Assembly: GCA_013289475.1 (NCBI GenBank) | Contig: JABCZW010000005.1 | Span: 1-64,000, forward strand | From: Bacteroidota bacterium | GTDB lineage: Bacteria > Bacteroidota > Bacteroidia > JABEUT01 | Direction: 5' to 3' | Length of the DNA: 64,000 bases | In this document: piece by piece, positions 15,233 to 23,822 of the stretch | Position numbering within the stretch: position 1 is the stretch's first letter | Layout of the letters: each line of letters begins with the position of its first letter | Position numbers and translations under genes: made by a program | Notes under the pieces: generated by a model | What the model was told of the DNA's origin: nothing | The model's database searches: none | The model's input: only the letters and a program-made list of their open reading frames with translations

Positions 15233-16837
15233 ATGAAAACACTAAAACAGATTTTAACCGCGGTTTGCCTGCTTAGCCTGGCATCTTGCACGGTGTACGA
15301 AACTACCCCTGTAAATCCGCCGCCACCACAACCTACAGTATATGAACAGGCCCCCGCCCCTGCGCCGGCACCTGCTCCTAACTACAATACAGTTAACCAG
15401 GCGCAACCTGCACCGGCTACTACGGTAGTGGTTTACGAAAACCAAAACCAGCCTCAGCAACAGCAGCAGCAATACCAACAGCAGCAGCCTACTTACAATA
15501 CTGTAAACCAGGCTCAGGCTCAGCAACCTCAACAATATCAACAGCAACAGCCTACCTATAATACAATGAACGGAGCACAGGCTCAACAGCCTCAACCCGC
15601 TTATAATAATAGCTATAGCCAACCGGTTACAGTTCAGTCGTTCTATGACGAACTTAGCCCTTATGGCCAATGGGTAAATTATGGCGCCTACGGGTATGTA
15701 TGGATGCCTGCAGCCGGTGCCGACTTTACACCTTATTCTACCGGCGGACACTGGGTTTATACCGAATACGGTTGGACATGGGCTTCTGATTACCGTTGGG
15801 GATGGGCTCCATTCCATTATGGCCGTTGGGAATATGATGCTTACTATGGATGGTTCTGGATTCCTGACACCCAATGGGGGCCAGCATGGGTATCGTGGAG
15901 GCAATGTGACGGATATTATGGATGGGCTCCGCTGGGTTACGGTTACGGCTGGAACAACTATAATTCATACAACCCTCCTGCAGAAAGATGGTGCTTTGTT
16001 CAACAACAATACATCACATACAATAACCCAAGCCAGTATTATGCTCCAAGGCAGAACAACCACGATTATGTGACCCGTTCTACCATCATCAACACATCAT
16101 ACACCGATAATACCAGCCGTGTTACCTACGCTGCAGGACCTAACTCTGCTGAAGTAGGAAGAGCAACAGGCACAACCATTACTCCTATAAAAGTAGGAGC
16201 TGCTTCTGGCCCCGGTGCAACATCTTATGGCAACGACGGAAGCATGGTAATGTACCGCCCTGCCGTTACACGTACAGCCGCTGCAACCAATGCACCGGTA
16301 CCTGCACCTGCAAAACCGGCCGCACTTACCGAAGTACAACCATTAGCCCAGCGCACTATTACAACCAAACCTGAAGTTATGCCTGCAAGGGTGACCCCGG
16401 TTAACAACGGTAATGGCAACAATAATTCGCCACAACATATGGAACCTGTTCAGCAACAGCAACAACAGCAACCACAACGTATGCAGCCTGCACAAATGCA
16501 ACCTGTGCAGCAACAACAAGCACAGCCTCAAAAGGCAGAGCCAGCTCAAATGCAACCTGTACAACAACAACAGCCACAACGTAGCGAGCCTGTGCAGCAA
16601 CAGCCGCAACCCCAAAAGATGCAACCCGTTCAGGCGCAGCCGCAACAACAAGCTCCGCAACGTGTAGAACCGGCACAACCTCAGCATATGGAAACGGCTC
16701 CGCAACGTACCGAGCCTGCACAGCAACAGCAAGCCCAGCCTCAAAAGGCGCAACCTGCTAAAACAAACCAAACCAAGCAGGCAAAACCGGCTAAAACTAT
16801 CCAACCGATAAAGGCTAAAAAAGAAGATGCCAAGTAA
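15233..16837 (+). CDS. DUF6600-like lipoprotein with Q/P-rich tails
   Basis: The 534-residue protein has a lipoprotein signal (lipobox LASC, Cys19) and a Pro/Gln-rich low-complexity stretch to about residue 130. A Trp/Tyr/Gly-rich core follows (FYDELSPYGQWVNYG, then repeated WxPxxxGHWVYTEYGWTW and WGWAPFHYGRWEYD units, to about residue 265) that matches the DUF6600 pattern. The C-terminal 200 residues are a second Gln/Pro/Ala-rich region ending in a Lys-rich tail (KTIQPIKAKKEDAK). It is probably a surface- or periplasm-exposed lipoprotein; function unknown. The CAR/CAA repeats could change length by slippage. A perfect bidirectional terminator follows. Confidence 0.75.
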   Translation: MKTLKQILTAVCLLSLASCTVYETTPVNPPPPQPTVYEQAPAPAPAPAPNYNTVNQAQPAPATTVVVYENQNQPQQQQQQYQQQQPTYNTVNQAQAQQPQQYQQQQPTYNTMNGAQAQQPQPAYNNSYSQPVTVQSFYDELSPYGQWVNYGAYGYVWMPAAGADFTPYSTGGHWVYTEYGWTWASDYRWGWAPFHYGRWEYDAYYGWFWIPDTQWGPAWVSWRQCDGYYGWAPLGYGYGWNNYNSYNPPAERWCFVQQQYITYNNPSQYYAPRQNNHDYVTRSTIINTSYTDNTSRVTYAAGPNSAEVGRATGTTITPIKVGAASGPGATSYGNDGSMVMYRPAVTRTAAATNAPVPAPAKPAALTEVQPLAQRTITTKPEVMPARVTPVNNGNGNNNSPQHMEPVQQQQQQQPQRMQPAQMQPVQQQQAQPQKAEPAQMQPVQQQQPQRSEPVQQQPQPQKMQPVQAQPQQQAPQRVEPAQPQHMETAPQRTEPAQQQQAQPQKAQPAKTNQTKQAKPAKTIQPIKAKKEDAK

Positions 16838-16861
16838 TAAATAATTGGAACTGCTATAAAT

Positions 16862-16895
16862 AAAAAGCCCCCCGAGTACTCGGGGGGCTTTTTTT
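16862..16895. terminator. Bidirectional terminator (near-perfect palindrome)
   Basis: An A-run, CCCCCCGAG and its complement plus a T-run form a 32-base perfect palindrome between convergent genes ending at 16837 and 16894. Confidence 0.85.
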
Positions 16896-17196
16896 ATAGT
16901 GCCTTTTTCTCTTCTTTTTTGCTGGGCTTATCCTCGTTCTCCTTGTCTTTTTTAACAGGCTTGCCTATCTTCTTATACTTTGGCCTGTCATGATGAATAT
17001 ACTTATCATCTTCTTTAGCCCTGTCTTTTTTTGCCTTTTTTATCTCAGCGGCGTGCTCCTTACTTGCTTTTTTTGCATCAGCGGCTGCTTTCTTAGGGTC
17101 TTCTTTGTTTTTTTTACCCTCGATCTTCACATTATCCTGTGCCACCAATAAAAGCGGTAACAAAAACATAATTAATATGCAAGCCGGTCTTTTCAT
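16894..17196 (-). CDS. Small exported Lys-rich protein
   Basis: The 100-residue protein has a signal peptide (residues 1-19, LVAQ end) and a highly charged Lys/Asp/Glu-rich body (KKAAADAKKASKEHAAEIKK, DKYIHHDRPKYKKIGKP). No fold is recognised; it is probably disordered. It is similar in size and composition to 19111-19398, and the two flank the four-gene DUF7793-like array. The role could be DNA, polyanion or cell-wall binding, but nothing in the sequence proves this. Confidence 0.6.
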   Translation of the reverse strand: MKRPACILIMFLLPLLLVAQDNVKIEGKKNKEDPKKAAADAKKASKEHAAEIKKAKKDRAKEDDKYIHHDRPKYKKIGKPVKKDKENEDKPSKKEEKKAL

Positions 17197-17383
17197 TTCT
17201 TTTACAAAGATATAAAAGCAGGAATAATAAAAATGGTCGTCGGTTTCACTTAACCTTATAAACTAAAGGTATTCCATCATTGATTCGTCATTATATACAT
17301 AAACAGAAAAGGGATAATCGGTATCATTTTGATTGATTTTTTTATGAAATTTGCATAGTTTTCATTAAATTGGCGGAGCAAAA

Positions 17384-17824
17384 ATGGCAATAACACGCAC
17401 CAAAACCAGCGAAATGTTCGTAGACGAACACGGTATTTTTCATAAAACCGTGATCGAGAACTGCCATGTTGACCTGGAAGCCCTTAAGGAATCGGATAAA
17501 GTAACGGAAGAGGTAACTGAAGGCAAAAAAGTGCTTATGCTTTATGATGCCCGCAACCATTTTACCCTTACCGAGGATGCTATGGAATACGCTCAAAAAG
17601 ATATTTTTAATAAAAAGCGTATTGCTACTGCTATAGTTTCTGATAAAACCGGTATAAAGATCACTATCGATTATATGAACAAGGTTATGAAGCCTTCCAT
17701 CCCGATAAAGATATTCAGCACTAAAGAAGAAGCTTTGGCATGGTTGTTAACCTTTAAAAAAGTTACAGACAAAGAGAGCGCTCATTTTAGGCCCTCAAAC
17801 CTAAATGGTTTTAGCAGTAAATAA
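17384..17824 (+). CDS. DUF7793/SpoIIAA-like protein, copy 1 of 4
   Basis: The 146-residue cytoplasmic protein has the plan of a small STAS/SpoIIAA-like alpha/beta domain: EMFVDEHGIFHKTVIENCHVDL, then VLMLYDARNHFTLTEDAMEY, then KRIATAIVSDKTGIKI, and a C-terminal IKIFSTKEEALAWLLTFKK. It is the first of four tandem paralogues. It ends directly before the ATG of copy 2 (stop at 17824, start at 17825). The C-terminal extension (DKESAHFRPSNLNGFSSK) is unique to this copy. The family biochemical role is unknown; SpoIIAA-like folds often act as phosphorylation-dependent or ligand-dependent switches. Confidence 0.7.
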   Translation: MAITRTKTSEMFVDEHGIFHKTVIENCHVDLEALKESDKVTEEVTEGKKVLMLYDARNHFTLTEDAMEYAQKDIFNKKRIATAIVSDKTGIKITIDYMNKVMKPSIPIKIFSTKEEALAWLLTFKKVTDKESAHFRPSNLNGFSSK

Positions 17825-18223
17825 ATGGAAAAACTAGTCAATACCTTAGGCGAATACTGGATTACCGAGAGTGGCGTGCTTTATAAAAAGGTAAAAGAAA
17901 ACGCCCATATTAATCTTATAGAACTAAAAAAATCGCTTGCCCAGATAAAAGAATTTACCGGCAACAAAAAAATACTCATGTTTTATGATGGCCGCACTCA
18001 TTTTACTGTTACGCACGAGGCTATGGAATACTACCGTACCGAAGTGGCAGCATATAGTATAGCAAGTGCAATTGTAAGTGATAGAATAGGTATACGCATT
18101 ATGGTAGACTTTGCAGTTAAAATTATGGGAGTGCCTTCGCCCGTAAAAATGTTTGCCAATGAGGAAAAAGCTATGAAATGGCTGCTTACTTTCAAGAAAA
18201 TAAATGAACATGTGACAATATGA
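17825..18223 (+). CDS. DUF7793/SpoIIAA-like protein, copy 2 of 4
   Basis: The 132-residue protein is a paralogue of its neighbours. Conserved blocks are EYWITESGVLYKKVKENAHINL, KILMFYDGRTHFTVTHEAMEYY and SIASAIVSDRIGIRIMVDF, then VKMFANEEKAMKWLLTFKK. The start at ATG 17825 abuts the previous stop with no gap, and its end overlaps copy 3 by 4 bases (ATGA at 18220-18223), so these genes are translationally coupled. No signal peptide is seen. The same Asp in YDGR/YDAR and the conserved IVSD are candidates for functional sites. Confidence 0.7.
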   Translation: MEKLVNTLGEYWITESGVLYKKVKENAHINLIELKKSLAQIKEFTGNKKILMFYDGRTHFTVTHEAMEYYRTEVAAYSIASAIVSDRIGIRIMVDFAVKIMGVPSPVKMFANEEKAMKWLLTFKKINEHVTI

Positions 18224-18627
18224 CGGCATCCCGTAAAATAATACCATCTCAGCAAATTGTAACCAGTGCCCATAAAATAAGCCGCGAAGCAAATGGTATT
18301 ATAAAGCGCCAGGTAATTGAAGATGCCCATGTTGACGTAAATGAAATTGATGAATGTGAGAAGATGTCGTTAAAGCTTAATAACGGTAAAAAGATGCTGG
18401 TGCTTGTTGATGCCAGCAAATTCCACACACTTACACCCGAGGCTACCAATTTCCTGAGAAAGATCCAATCCAAATCGCGTATTGCAACTGCTATTGTATC
18501 GAGCAACCTGAGCCAGAAAATTATTGCAAATTTCATGAATGATAAGTCAGGAAAAACGCCTATAAAAACATTTTCTACTGAAAATGAAGCCGTTAAGTGG
18601 CTGCTTTCACTCAAACGCAAGGTTTAA
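18220..18627 (+). CDS. DUF7793/SpoIIAA-like protein, copy 3 of 4
   Basis: The 135-residue protein is the most divergent of the four by eye, with a longer polar N-terminus (MTASRKIIPSQQIVTSAHKI). It keeps VLVDASKFHTLTPEATNFL, RIATAIVSSNLSQKIIANF and IKTFSTENEAVKWLLSLKR. The usual IVSD is IVSS here, so one conserved Asp is lost, which would matter if that Asp is functional. It overlaps copy 2 by 4 bases and is separated from copy 4 by 41 bases. Confidence 0.7.
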   Translation: MTASRKIIPSQQIVTSAHKISREANGIIKRQVIEDAHVDVNEIDECEKMSLKLNNGKKMLVLVDASKFHTLTPEATNFLRKIQSKSRIATAIVSSNLSQKIIANFMNDKSGKTPIKTFSTENEAVKWLLSLKRKV

Positions 18628-18668
18628 TCTAACCCGTTTTAGAAGAAATATTACCTTCGCGTATCTTT

Positions 18669-19049
18669 ATGAAGAAAATACGCACGAAGACCGATGAGGT
18701 ATCTATTGACGAACATGGAATTATACATAAAAAAGTAATAGAAGGCGTACACATTTGCCGCGAAGAGGTACTGGAAACAGAAGAAGCATGTGCAAAACTC
18801 AGCGGACAAGATAAATACCTGGTACTGGTAGATGCTACCGCACTGCATACCATGACACCAGAAGGTGCAGAAGCACTAAAGAATACACTCGATACAAAAC
18901 GCATTGCAACTGCCATACTTTCTGATAAACTTGGCATACGTATACTGTTCAGCTACCTGTCGAACCGCGAAAATGCAAGCGCCCCGCTTGAGTTATTTAA
19001 CGACCAGGATGAAGCTATAAAATGGTTGCTGCAGTTTAAAAAGAACTGA
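18669..19049 (+). CDS. DUF7793/SpoIIAA-like protein, copy 4 of 4
   Basis: The 126-residue protein begins MKKIRTKTDEVSIDEHGI, very close to the start of copy 1, and keeps YLVLVDATALHTMTPEGAEA, KRIATAILSDKLGIRILFSY and a terminal LFNDQDEAIKWLLQFKKN. The 41-base gap to copy 3 contains a short TATC-like stretch and may hold its own promoter. It is the last member of the array. Immediately downstream lies a small Lys-rich exported protein on the other strand. Confidence 0.7.
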   Translation: MKKIRTKTDEVSIDEHGIIHKKVIEGVHICREEVLETEEACAKLSGQDKYLVLVDATALHTMTPEGAEALKNTLDTKRIATAILSDKLGIRILFSYLSNRENASAPLELFNDQDEAIKWLLQFKKN

Positions 19050-19060
19050 ATTACGTGAAT

Positions 19061-19088
19061 AAAAAAAGTCCCGCATTTCTGCAGGACT
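19061..19088 (-). terminator. Terminator of the Lys/Ala-rich gene
   Basis: A 9-bp stem (19067-19075 with 19080-19088, one mismatch) is followed on the minus strand by seven T (complement of 19061-19067). It lies between convergent genes. Confidence 0.65.
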
Positions 19089-19110
19089 CTTACAATAATT
19101 AAAAATTTTA

Positions 19111-19398
19111 TTACTTAACTGCCTTTTCGGTTTTGCCTTTGGTTGCAGTCTTTTTAGCAGGTGCAGCTTTAGGTGTACTTTCTGTTTTAGCAGCCTTGGT
19201 TTCGGTTTTCTTTTCACCGGCAGGCTTATTCTCTTTGTAACGCTTATCAGGTGTGCCATCTTTTTTCAGGTGCTGGGTAGATGCAGGGGCCTGTTTTGCA
19301 GGAGCCTCTTTCTTGGCAGCCTTATCTTGTGCGTTAACTAAACCGGCGCCAAAGCCCATCATTAATAATGCAATAAATGCAACTTTAATCTTTTTCAT
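19111..19398 (-). CDS. Small exported Lys/Ala/Pro-rich protein
   Basis: The 95-residue protein has a signal peptide (residues 1-23, VNAQ end) and a disordered, basic body with the motif HLKKDGTPDKRYKENK. That motif is common in short Bacteroidota proteins often mislabelled as basic adaptor proteins. The tail consists of KTATKGKTEKAVK-type repeats. Its partner in composition is 16894-17196. The function is unknown; binding to an acidic polymer is a guess. Confidence 0.6.
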   Translation of the reverse strand: MKKIKVAFIALLMMGFGAGLVNAQDKAAKKEAPAKQAPASTQHLKKDGTPDKRYKENKPAGEKKTETKAAKTESTPKAAPAKKTATKGKTEKAVK

Positions 19399-19580
19399 GT
19401 TGGTTATAATTGTTGGTTATTTGTTTAATAGTACAAAAATACTATGTTTTTACTTACCACTATTCTGTAAGTATGCATAATAATACCGATTATTGGATCA
19501 AACACCAAAATATTTAGCCTGCCCACCTATTATTTAACAGTGTTAACCGAATAATGGTAAAAGTCGCATCGGGCAAGGTT

Positions 19581-19588
19581 TAGCTTTG
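19581..19588 (+). promoter_or_regulatory. Candidate -7 box TAGCTTTG
   Basis: This exact TAnnTTTG match lies 50 bases before the ATG at 19639. Confidence 0.4.
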
Positions 19589-19638
19589 TTTCCAGATAGT
19601 AATGTATCAGGCCCGATAACAATCTAAATCTGAATAAC

Positions 19639-20268
19639 ATGAAAACCAATTTGAAAATATCAGCAATAGCCTTTCTGGGAGCAATTGCACTTTCTATTCT
19701 TCCAAAAGATCAAAAGGCACAATCGTCTACTACCGGTATTACTTTAGGTGCAACCACCACATCGGTAAATATTTCAAACACTGGCAATGCGTTTACCAAC
19801 ACTATTAAAGGGAACAATATTACCGGGTTTGAAGCGGGCTTATTTGAAAGGTTCAATTTAGGCCCCGTTTTTATAAAACCAACATTACTGGTTGGCTATA
19901 AAGGCGGAACTGCTACCTATTATAATAATGATGGTAGCGTTAACAGCTCAAAATTCGATTATGGAAACATCGAATTCCCTCTCCTCTTCGGATTAAGGAT
20001 ACTTGGCCCGATTCGTATAGAAGCAGGCCCGGTTTATAACTGGATTTATATGACCCAATATAACGAAGATAACTCGATAAAGGTCGATCCTTCGGGATTG
20101 GGCTACCGGGTTGGTGCCAACGTAGAACTTGGCCCAATAAACCTGGGCATGGCTTACCAGGGTCTCACTTATAATCCCGATGGAAGCACTTCTACTACAT
20201 TTAAGTCTCCTAACGAGTTAATATTTAGTGTGGCACTTTGCTTTCCGAACGGAGGAAGCGATAAATAG
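19639..20268 (+). CDS. Outer-membrane beta-barrel (PorT-like) protein
   Basis: The 209-residue protein has a signal peptide (about residues 1-28, KAQ end). Its barrel-like strands include ITGFEAGLFERFNLGPVFIKPTLLVGYKG, FPLLFGLRILGPIRIEAGPVYNWI and GYRVGANVELGPINLGMAYQG. This resembles the beta-barrel family common around PorT/OmpW-like proteins of Bacteroidota, although the exact family cannot be fixed. It is monocistronic, with a terminator shared with the convergent gene at 20321. Confidence 0.65.
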   Translation: MKTNLKISAIAFLGAIALSILPKDQKAQSSTTGITLGATTTSVNISNTGNAFTNTIKGNNITGFEAGLFERFNLGPVFIKPTLLVGYKGGTATYYNNDGSVNSSKFDYGNIEFPLLFGLRILGPIRIEAGPVYNWIYMTQYNEDNSIKVDPSGLGYRVGANVELGPINLGMAYQGLTYNPDGSTSTTFKSPNELIFSVALCFPNGGSDK

Positions 20269-20287
20269 CGAACTTGCTCTTTTCAGT

Positions 20288-20322
20288 AAAAAGCATCCTG
20301 CAGAATTGCGGGGTGCTTTTTT
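20288..20322. terminator. Bidirectional terminator
   Basis: A stem of about 15 bp (20288-20302 with 20307-20322, two mismatches) has A- and T-runs on its flanks. The T-run overlaps the stop codon of the convergent gene at 20321. Confidence 0.75.
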
Positions 20323-21634
20323 ATAATACAATAAACTTACCTGTGGCTATTTTTTCATTTGCGGGGCCAAGTACACGGTAAAAATATACACCCTGTGCGC
20401 AACCGTTAATGGCAATTTCGGTGCTGTGGCCATTCAACCCAAATTCATAAACATTTTGCCCCATTACATTATATATTTCAATTTTACTATTGGCATTTAT
20501 ACTTTCCGACGTAACCATAAAGGTGCCATAATTGGGATTGGGAGTTATTTGTACATTATAGCCATACGTAACATCGGGTATAATGGTAGAATTATATTTA
20601 GCAACATAATTACCCGGGCTGGTAAAGCCACCACCTACGTACAAATCTCCTTTAAAAGGAGCCAGTGCAAAAACTTCGTTATTTACTCCACTGCCTAATG
20701 CTGACCAATTGGTATCGTTCCAGCAAGCAATATTATTCGCCGGCTTCCCTCCTGCACTATCAAATAATCCGCCAATATATAATGCACCCCTATAAACAGT
20801 TAGGGCATTTACCGGCCCACTTGTGCCTATCCCTACTGCATCTATAATACTATCTCCGTCACACACGGCAATATTATTAGCGGGCTTGTGATTCGCCGAA
20901 TCGAATGTGCCGCCTATATATAAATTGTTATTATAAATTGCCAGGCATTCCGCATTTGTTATATTATAATTATCAGGAAACACGGCAATTTGCTTCCATT
21001 TCTTGGTAGAAGCAATATATTCATATAAATATCCTACCACAGTACCGCTCATAAAAACAGAACCCCGTTTTAAGTTACCACTTGCAGCCACGTACAAATT
21101 TCCTTTGAATACTGTCATTGCATTTACTGAATACAAACTAAACGGTGCGCCAATTCCTGGAGACCACTTTTTACCTGTCCATAAGCCTATTCCTCCTAAA
21201 TAATTATTTTCAACGCATAGGCTATTGTGAAATGTATCAATTGCGTAAACACTGTTTTTCATGCCTTGCTGCAGAGGAAACCATTGCTTACCGCTCCATC
21301 CTGCAATATTGGCTGCAGAATACCCTCCGGCGTTGCTAAAATAACCTCCGGCATACAAACTATCTTTATAAACACTCATTGCATAAACATCACCATTAAT
21401 ACCACTCCCAAGTGCCTTCCAAGTATTCCCATCCCATTGTGCAATATGGTTACCGGGGCCAATAAAAGTACCTCCTGCATAAAGCACCGAATCGAATGGA
21501 CATAATGAATACACATACCCGCCATAGGCCCCGTCTCCGACTGACGACCATGTTTGTGCATTAAGTTTATTAAAAGAAAAAAATAATGTAAGCGGAAGAA
21601 TTAGGTAAAGCAGTCTTCTAAATAACCTAATCAT
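20321..21634 (-). CDS. T9SS-exported LYxGGxF-repeat protein with type A sorting domain
   Basis: The 437-residue protein has a signal peptide (about residues 1-27), then about seven repeats of 45-50 residues built on SLYAGGYFSNAGGYSAANIAGW and WNDTNWSALGSGVNNEVFAL. These resemble kelch- or propeller-type repeats and the protein is a clear paralogue of 27214-28545. The C-terminus is a T9SS type A sorting domain (ITPNPNYGTFMV, then IEIYNVMGQNVYE, then GVYFYRV, ending GKFIVL), so it is delivered to the surface. It diverges from 21731-23086 through a short shared promoter region. Unlike its relatives, the loop of its sorting domain has no repeat-derived insertion. Confidence 0.8.
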   Translation of the reverse strand: MIRLFRRLLYLILPLTLFFSFNKLNAQTWSSVGDGAYGGYVYSLCPFDSVLYAGGTFIGPGNHIAQWDGNTWKALGSGINGDVYAMSVYKDSLYAGGYFSNAGGYSAANIAGWSGKQWFPLQQGMKNSVYAIDTFHNSLCVENNYLGGIGLWTGKKWSPGIGAPFSLYSVNAMTVFKGNLYVAASGNLKRGSVFMSGTVVGYLYEYIASTKKWKQIAVFPDNYNITNAECLAIYNNNLYIGGTFDSANHKPANNIAVCDGDSIIDAVGIGTSGPVNALTVYRGALYIGGLFDSAGGKPANNIACWNDTNWSALGSGVNNEVFALAPFKGDLYVGGGFTSPGNYVAKYNSTIIPDVTYGYNVQITPNPNYGTFMVTSESINANSKIEIYNVMGQNVYEFGLNGHSTEIAINGCAQGVYFYRVLGPANEKIATGKFIVL

Positions 21635-21730
21635 ATAGCGGTTTTAATGAAACGTAAATCTACTAATAATCTTTACATAAAAGAAATTCACAGGGTTTTG
21701 CTTATGTTTGTGCATAGAAATTACTCTTCT

Positions 21731-23086
21731 ATGACAAAGCTACAACTGTTATTAGTTGTGATGATTATCTCCTCACTGGCATCTTCGGCACAGTTTGATT
21801 GGCAGGCATTGCCATCAGCACCCACATCACCTTATCGTTTTGATGACATTTATTTTTTAAATCCTAAAATAGGATGGGCTGTTAAACCCATTGCTGCGCC
21901 GGTTATTAATTTAGGCCAAATATGGGAAACCAGAGACGGCGGCATGAACTGGAAACTGAATCACGATAGCTCACAAACTTATTATCGTTGCGTAGGCTTT
22001 GCCGATTCGCTCAATGGCTGGATTGGAAACCTTGCTGATACTACAATATCTAATGATACTATTCCACTTTACTCAACACACGACGGGGGTAAAACACTAC
22101 AACCCATTAACCTGCCATATCCAAGGCCAAAAGGTATTTGTGGTATTTCGGTAGTAACAGATTCGGTGGTATATGCTTACGGGAGATATTACGGTCCGCC
22201 GGTTTTAGCCATGACTAAAGATAAAGGCAAAACCTGGGTAACTAAAGACATGAGCCCTTATGCCTCAGTAGGATTGATTGACGGTTGGTTCTGGAGTAAA
22301 GATACCGGCTTTATAACCGGGCAAAACGGAGCCAACTCAGTTATACTGCATACGGTTGACGGAGGTAATACATGGCAAACAGTTTACCAGGCTACACGCG
22401 GTGATACTGACCATGTGTGGAAAATATTTTTCCCGAGCCGAAATATTGGCTACGGAAGTATTGAATACACAGGTAAATTGCAAGGGTATCAAACAACTTA
22501 TAAAACTTACTTTACATGTACTACCGATGGCGGCAAAACCTGGGTCGAAAAGCCTTTTATTACCGGGTACGATGAAGAAGGCTGTGGCTTTATAAATGAT
22601 TCTACCGGCTGGATCGGTGGCTGGTCGGGTATGAATTACATAACAACTAACTGGGGAAATACATGGAAAATTGACAGTAGTTTTGCATTTCAAACACTGG
22701 GCCAATATTCCCCAGAACCTTATGTTAACCGCTTCAGGCGCTTTGGTGATACAATTATGTATGCAGGCGGAAATACAATTTATAAACTTGATACACGCAT
22801 TACAGGTATTAGTGAACTAAAAAACACAAATGCATTTGTAAGCAATTACCCAAACCCATTTACCGATAAAACTACCATTACCTATATTTTACAGCGCCCC
22901 TGCCGCAATGTGATGATTGATATATACAACGCACAAGGGCAAAAAGTATCATCAAAAAACCTGGGCTTTAAAAATGTAGGGCAGAACAATTATGTTTTTA
23001 ACGAAGACCTTCCTGCTGGTATCTACTATTACACCATTACAACTTCCGACATAAAAATGAGCAAAAAAATGATCATTATAAAATAA
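21731..23086 (+). CDS. T9SS-exported YCF48/BNR-repeat protein with sorting domain
   Basis: The start at ATG 21731 puts a signal peptide (about 20 residues, SSAQ) first; in-frame upstream codons to 21647 would add residues with no signal character. The 451-residue protein has repeats of the YCF48/sialidase-BNR type (WETRDGGMNWKL, MTKDKGKTWVTKD, HTVDGGNTWQTV, TTDGGKTWVEKP, TTNWGNTWKID), forming a beta-propeller. The C-terminal sorting domain starts VSNYPNPFTDKTTITY and ends KKMIIIK. Such proteins are usually cell-surface or secreted, often of unknown ligand. It is followed after 11 bases by a TonB-like gene. Confidence 0.8.
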   Translation: MTKLQLLLVVMIISSLASSAQFDWQALPSAPTSPYRFDDIYFLNPKIGWAVKPIAAPVINLGQIWETRDGGMNWKLNHDSSQTYYRCVGFADSLNGWIGNLADTTISNDTIPLYSTHDGGKTLQPINLPYPRPKGICGISVVTDSVVYAYGRYYGPPVLAMTKDKGKTWVTKDMSPYASVGLIDGWFWSKDTGFITGQNGANSVILHTVDGGNTWQTVYQATRGDTDHVWKIFFPSRNIGYGSIEYTGKLQGYQTTYKTYFTCTTDGGKTWVEKPFITGYDEEGCGFINDSTGWIGGWSGMNYITTNWGNTWKIDSSFAFQTLGQYSPEPYVNRFRRFGDTIMYAGGNTIYKLDTRITGISELKNTNAFVSNYPNPFTDKTTITYILQRPCRNVMIDIYNAQGQKVSSKNLGFKNVGQNNYVFNEDLPAGIYYYTITTSDIKMSKKMIIIK

Positions 23087-23097
23087 AAACCATAAGT

Positions 23098-23568
23098 ATG
23101 AAAACACTTTGCCTTACCTTTTTATTTAGCCTGAGTTTTATATATACAAATGCTCAGGAACAACTGCAGACTGTACCTCATCGTAATGACGAAACGGCCC
23201 ATTATGCAAAGCCACGCATCTATTCTTCAAGACCATACCAGGCCTCCGACAGCAATTACATTTTTACTGTTGCAGAGCAAATGCCCAAATACCCCGGCGA
23301 CCTTTATAAGTTTTTAGCAGACAGCATAAAATATCCTGAAAAAGAAAGAGAAAAGAACATAACCGGCACTGTTTACGCAACTTTTGTAATTGAAAAAGAC
23401 GGTAGTGTTAGCGGCATAAAGGTATTACGCGGTGTTCCGGGAGGGCCCGGGCTCGATGCAGAAGCTGTGCGTGTATTATCCATGATGAAAAAATGGACTC
23501 CGGGAATGCAAAACGGGGTACCGGTAAGGGTGCAGTATACTATTCCTATAAGGTTCCAGTTGCAATAA
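23098..23568 (+). CDS. Secreted TonB C-terminal-domain protein
   Basis: The 156-residue protein has a signal peptide (residues 1-19, TNAQ). It carries a TonB-type C-terminal domain: FLADSIKYPEKEREKNITGT, then VYATFVIEKDGSVSGIKVLRG, then the LDAEAVRVLSMMKKWTPGMQNG motif and a last strand RVQYTIPIRFQL. The domain normally contacts the TonB box of outer-membrane transporters, but this protein lacks the inner-membrane anchor and the Pro-rich arm. It is therefore a free periplasmic relative of unknown role, a type common in Bacteroidota. It is close behind the YCF48 gene and may be co-transcribed. Confidence 0.75.
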   Translation: MKTLCLTFLFSLSFIYTNAQEQLQTVPHRNDETAHYAKPRIYSSRPYQASDSNYIFTVAEQMPKYPGDLYKFLADSIKYPEKEREKNITGTVYATFVIEKDGSVSGIKVLRGVPGGPGLDAEAVRVLSMMKKWTPGMQNGVPVRVQYTIPIRFQLQ

Positions 23569-23569
23569 T

Positions 23570-23761
23570 TTATTTCAATTCGCTTTTTAGTTCCGCCACT
23601 TCTTCCTCTACCCTTTTTATTTCCATTTTAAAACGCCTGTTCCAATAGGCTTTATTGTAAAATAGTTTAATGCCTTTTTTATCGTACACAAACTTGGCTA
23701 CGTTAAATTGCTCATAGGCGGTATATAACCATTGCAAATAGCTTTCTGAATCCTTCCACAT
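23570..23761 (-). CDS. Small unknown protein at the end of the phage-like block
   Basis: The 63-residue protein starts MWKDSESYLQWLYTAYEQF and ends in a heptad-like coiled coil (MEIKRVEEEVAELKSELK). It stops one base from the stop of the convergent TonB-like gene. No family is recognised. It is on the same strand as the replication-like genes behind it and could be the last member of that operon, or an unrelated host gene. Confidence 0.5.
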   Translation of the reverse strand: MWKDSESYLQWLYTAYEQFNVAKFVYDKKGIKLFYNKAYWNRRFKMEIKRVEEEVAELKSELK

Positions 23762-23822
23762 TTCTAACCTTTTTAAAAATCACCTTGTTTATCATTTCCA
23801 CCCCCAATTATGGACTCTTTAA

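Noticed and set aside
15254-16804. Long minus-strand ORFs opposite the Q-rich lipoprotein gene
   Set aside because: They read the complement of CAA/CAG and Pro repeats as Leu/Cys/Val-rich runs, with no signal peptide or fold, and contradict the real plus-strand gene.
20426-21505. Plus-strand ORFs opposite the LYxGGxF-repeat protein
   Set aside because: They are antisense of the repeat region, without start context or motifs.
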